A program made the position numbers and the translations under genes. Shown piece after piece: positions 33,648 to 34,684 of a stretch of DNA of 34,684 nucleotides. Source of the DNA: DASRAA01 sp036512955 (GTDB lineage: Bacteria > Acidobacteriota > Terriglobia > Terriglobales > Acidobacteriaceae); contig DATBZX010000241.1 in assembly GCA_036512955.1 (NCBI GenBank), positions 1-34,684 of the forward strand, given 5' to 3'. How positions within the stretch are numbered: position 1 is the first letter of the stretch; the number at the start of each line of letters is the position of its first letter. The notes under the pieces were generated by a model that saw only the letters and a program-made list of their open reading frames with translations, ran no database searches and was not told the origin of the DNA.

Positions 33648-34035
33648 TATTCAAAGGTTTGCAGACAATCACCGCCTGAAAACGAGGTTTGACGACGATC
33701 TGACCAAGATCATCCCTGGCAAACTCGGGAATCTGTTCGAATACGACGGCGAACTTTTGGGTGTGATGGTGATGCCCAATCCCCCTCGGCGGAACTATTG
33801 GGGATACGTCCGCGCCTCGTTGATCGAGGCTGGCTTTCAGGTGGTGCAGGACGGCGACGGGGAGGGTTCTGCAACCTTCAATCCGGCCAACGCAAAACAG
33901 GTGAGGCTGGCGGTTAGCGCAGCGGGGATCAAACGACGCAGAATCTTGTCGCCAGAGAATCGAGAGAAGGCACTACGGGCGCTCGAAGGCACCCGTAGAA
34001 CGGCAGGAAGCGGCGCAGGACGGGCGCAGTCGTGA
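33640..34035 (+). CDS. Genomic-island hypothetical protein (131 aa)
   Basis: The sequence begins MIDIQRFADNHRLKTRFDDD and contains KIIPGKLGNLFEYDGELLGV, a DGDGEGSATFNPANAKQVRL segment and a basic C-terminal tail with SPENREKALRALEGTRR. I recall related small proteins in acidobacterial islands beside primase-like genes, without known function. It overlaps the preceding frame by 8 bases, suggesting translational coupling. It has no signal peptide or membrane segment. A role linked to element replication or copy control is only a guess from position. Confidence 0.65.
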   Translation: MIDIQRFADNHRLKTRFDDDLTKIIPGKLGNLFEYDGELLGVMVMPNPPRRNYWGYVRASLIEAGFQVVQDGDGEGSATFNPANAKQVRLAVSAAGIKRRRILSPENREKALRALEGTRRTAGSGAGRAQS

Positions 34036-34207
34036 AATTGGCCCCGTTACCCGCGCAACGATCCTGTCGCCAACAGGAGGCGCAATTACCACGCCGAAAA
34101 GAAGCAGCCAGGGGAACTCCCGCGATGAGGGTTCCGAGTCGGGGAGCGACCCAGCGGATTCAATATCCGCCGTCTTCATAGAGTGTGCGAACTGAGTGCG
34201 ACGTGAA

Positions 34208-34217
34208 TCACTAGTGA
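34208..34217. promoter_or_regulatory. Perfect 10-bp palindrome TCACTAGTGA upstream of the second HTH gene
   Basis: It lies 34 bases before the start codon at 34252 and is partly extended by flanking ACGT on both sides. Possible self-operator of the HTH protein; short enough to be chance. Confidence 0.25.
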
Positions 34218-34251
34218 CGTGAGCATAACGGCAGTGACAGGGAAGGTCTAT

Positions 34252-34461
34252 ATGGAAAACGAGCATTTGTTGAAGGTGGGAGAAGTAGCCGCACTCTTAC
34301 GAGTCACCCCGAGTTGGATTTACGCCAACGCTGACTTCCTGGGCGCATACCGAATCGGGAAGTATCTGCGCTTCAGTAGAGAGGAAGTATTCAAGCGACT
34401 CAAGAATGAGCGCGTCCCCACGTTGGGGTCGCAGCCCAACGACTCTCGCCAGAGCCCCTAG
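34252..34461 (+). CDS. Second excisionase/MerR-type helix-turn-helix protein (69 aa)
   Basis: HTH_17 domain: LLKVGEVAALLRVTPSWIYA, then ADFLGAYRIGKYLRFSREEV and a short polar tail. AAGG lies 5 bases before the ATG at 34252, favouring it over the alternative GTG at 34219. It lies after the primase and island genes and before a probable DNA-binding protein. Having two HTH_17 genes 2.3 kb apart in the same element suggests one directionality factor and one regulator (inferred). Confidence 0.8.
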   Translation: MENEHLLKVGEVAALLRVTPSWIYANADFLGAYRIGKYLRFSREEVFKRLKNERVPTLGSQPNDSRQSP

Positions 34462-34503
34462 ATTCGCGCACTTCAACGTCGCGAAGAACAACTGAGGAAC
34501 AAA

Positions 34504-34684
34504 ATGAGCTTGACTTCCGACATTGCTGTATATACAAATAAGTCGTGCATGGGGCGTCCACCCAAACCGGAAGCGCTACGGCGCAGCAAACTGTTTCCCT
34601 TGAGGCTTACGCCTGGCGAGATTGCGGAACTCGAAGCCGCGTCTCACCGCCTTGGGGAATCGGTAGCCGATATCTTCCGCAAGG
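34504..34684 (+). CDS. Probable ribbon-helix-helix/mobilisation-type protein, cut by the window edge
   Basis: ATG at 34504 follows GAGGAAC at a 6-base spacing, and the frame is open to the window end (60 codons). The product has MGRPPKPEALRRSKLFPLRL, then TPGEIAELEAASHRLGESVA and DIFRK. A basic GRPPK arm followed by a beta strand and two helices resembles small RHH DNA-binding proteins of plasmids and integrative elements (MobC-like or antitoxin-like). The C-terminus is missing, so the family is not certain. Confidence 0.6.
   Translation, partial: MSLTSDIAVYTNKSCMGRPPKPEALRRSKLFPLRLTPGEIAELEAASHRLGESVADIFRK

Overview
The window looks like a chromosomal segment of a high-GC soil-type bacterium, most likely an acidobacterium (class Terriglobia or close). 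This rests on gene content I associate with that group (a lipoprotein with putative-Ig repeats, a giant cyclic-glucan synthase, a small 'FPVISxxDDLH' membrane protein next to a heavy-metal RND pump) and on many short interspersed palindromes. No rRNA or other taxonomic marker is present, so the assignment is inference.

Layout. Positions 1-5204 hold an amino-sugar module: a small hypothetical gene, a DeoR-type repressor, a stand-alone SIS-domain glucosamine-6-phosphate deaminase/isomerase (minus strand) and a divergent secreted GH20 beta-N-acetylhexosaminidase. Four tandem CATAAA-like repeats between the divergent genes look like the repressor's operator. Positions 5205-5795 carry a long inverted-repeat element. 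Then come a putative-Ig lipoprotein (minus), an exported SAM methyltransferase (plus) and a DUF4105/Lnb-type membrane-anchored protein (minus). Positions 10160-16412 are a heavy-metal efflux operon: small membrane protein, adaptor lipoprotein, RND pump, TolC-like channel. A decayed tRNA-Arg 3' end lies just past it. Positions 16676-25453 encode one very large cyclic beta-glucan synthase (GT84 + glycoamylase-like + GH94). Upstream of it, on the same strand, is a translationally coupled pair: a cytochrome b-molybdopterin oxidoreductase fusion and a DUF488 protein.

From about 28.4 kb the sequence becomes patchy and accessory: a small cupin, a zinc-ribbon ORF fused to a truncated cupin-like N-terminus, a tandem repeat, a broken HAD-phosphatase fragment and two small zinc-binding proteins. 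From about 30.9 kb to the right edge there is what appears to be the replication/regulation part of an integrated mobile element: an unknown 230-residue protein, an excisionase-like HTH protein, a primase-polymerase-like protein split by a frameshift, a small island-type hypothetical protein, a second HTH protein and a DNA-binding-like protein cut by the window edge. No integrase, relaxase or defence effector is visible, so the element's identity is not settled by this window.

How the genes work together: the hexosaminidase would release GlcNAc outside the cytoplasm, the SIS protein would convert the phosphorylated amino sugar to fructose-6-phosphate, and the DeoR protein would sense it. The RND tripartite system would export divalent metal across both membranes. 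The rest are largely independent units.
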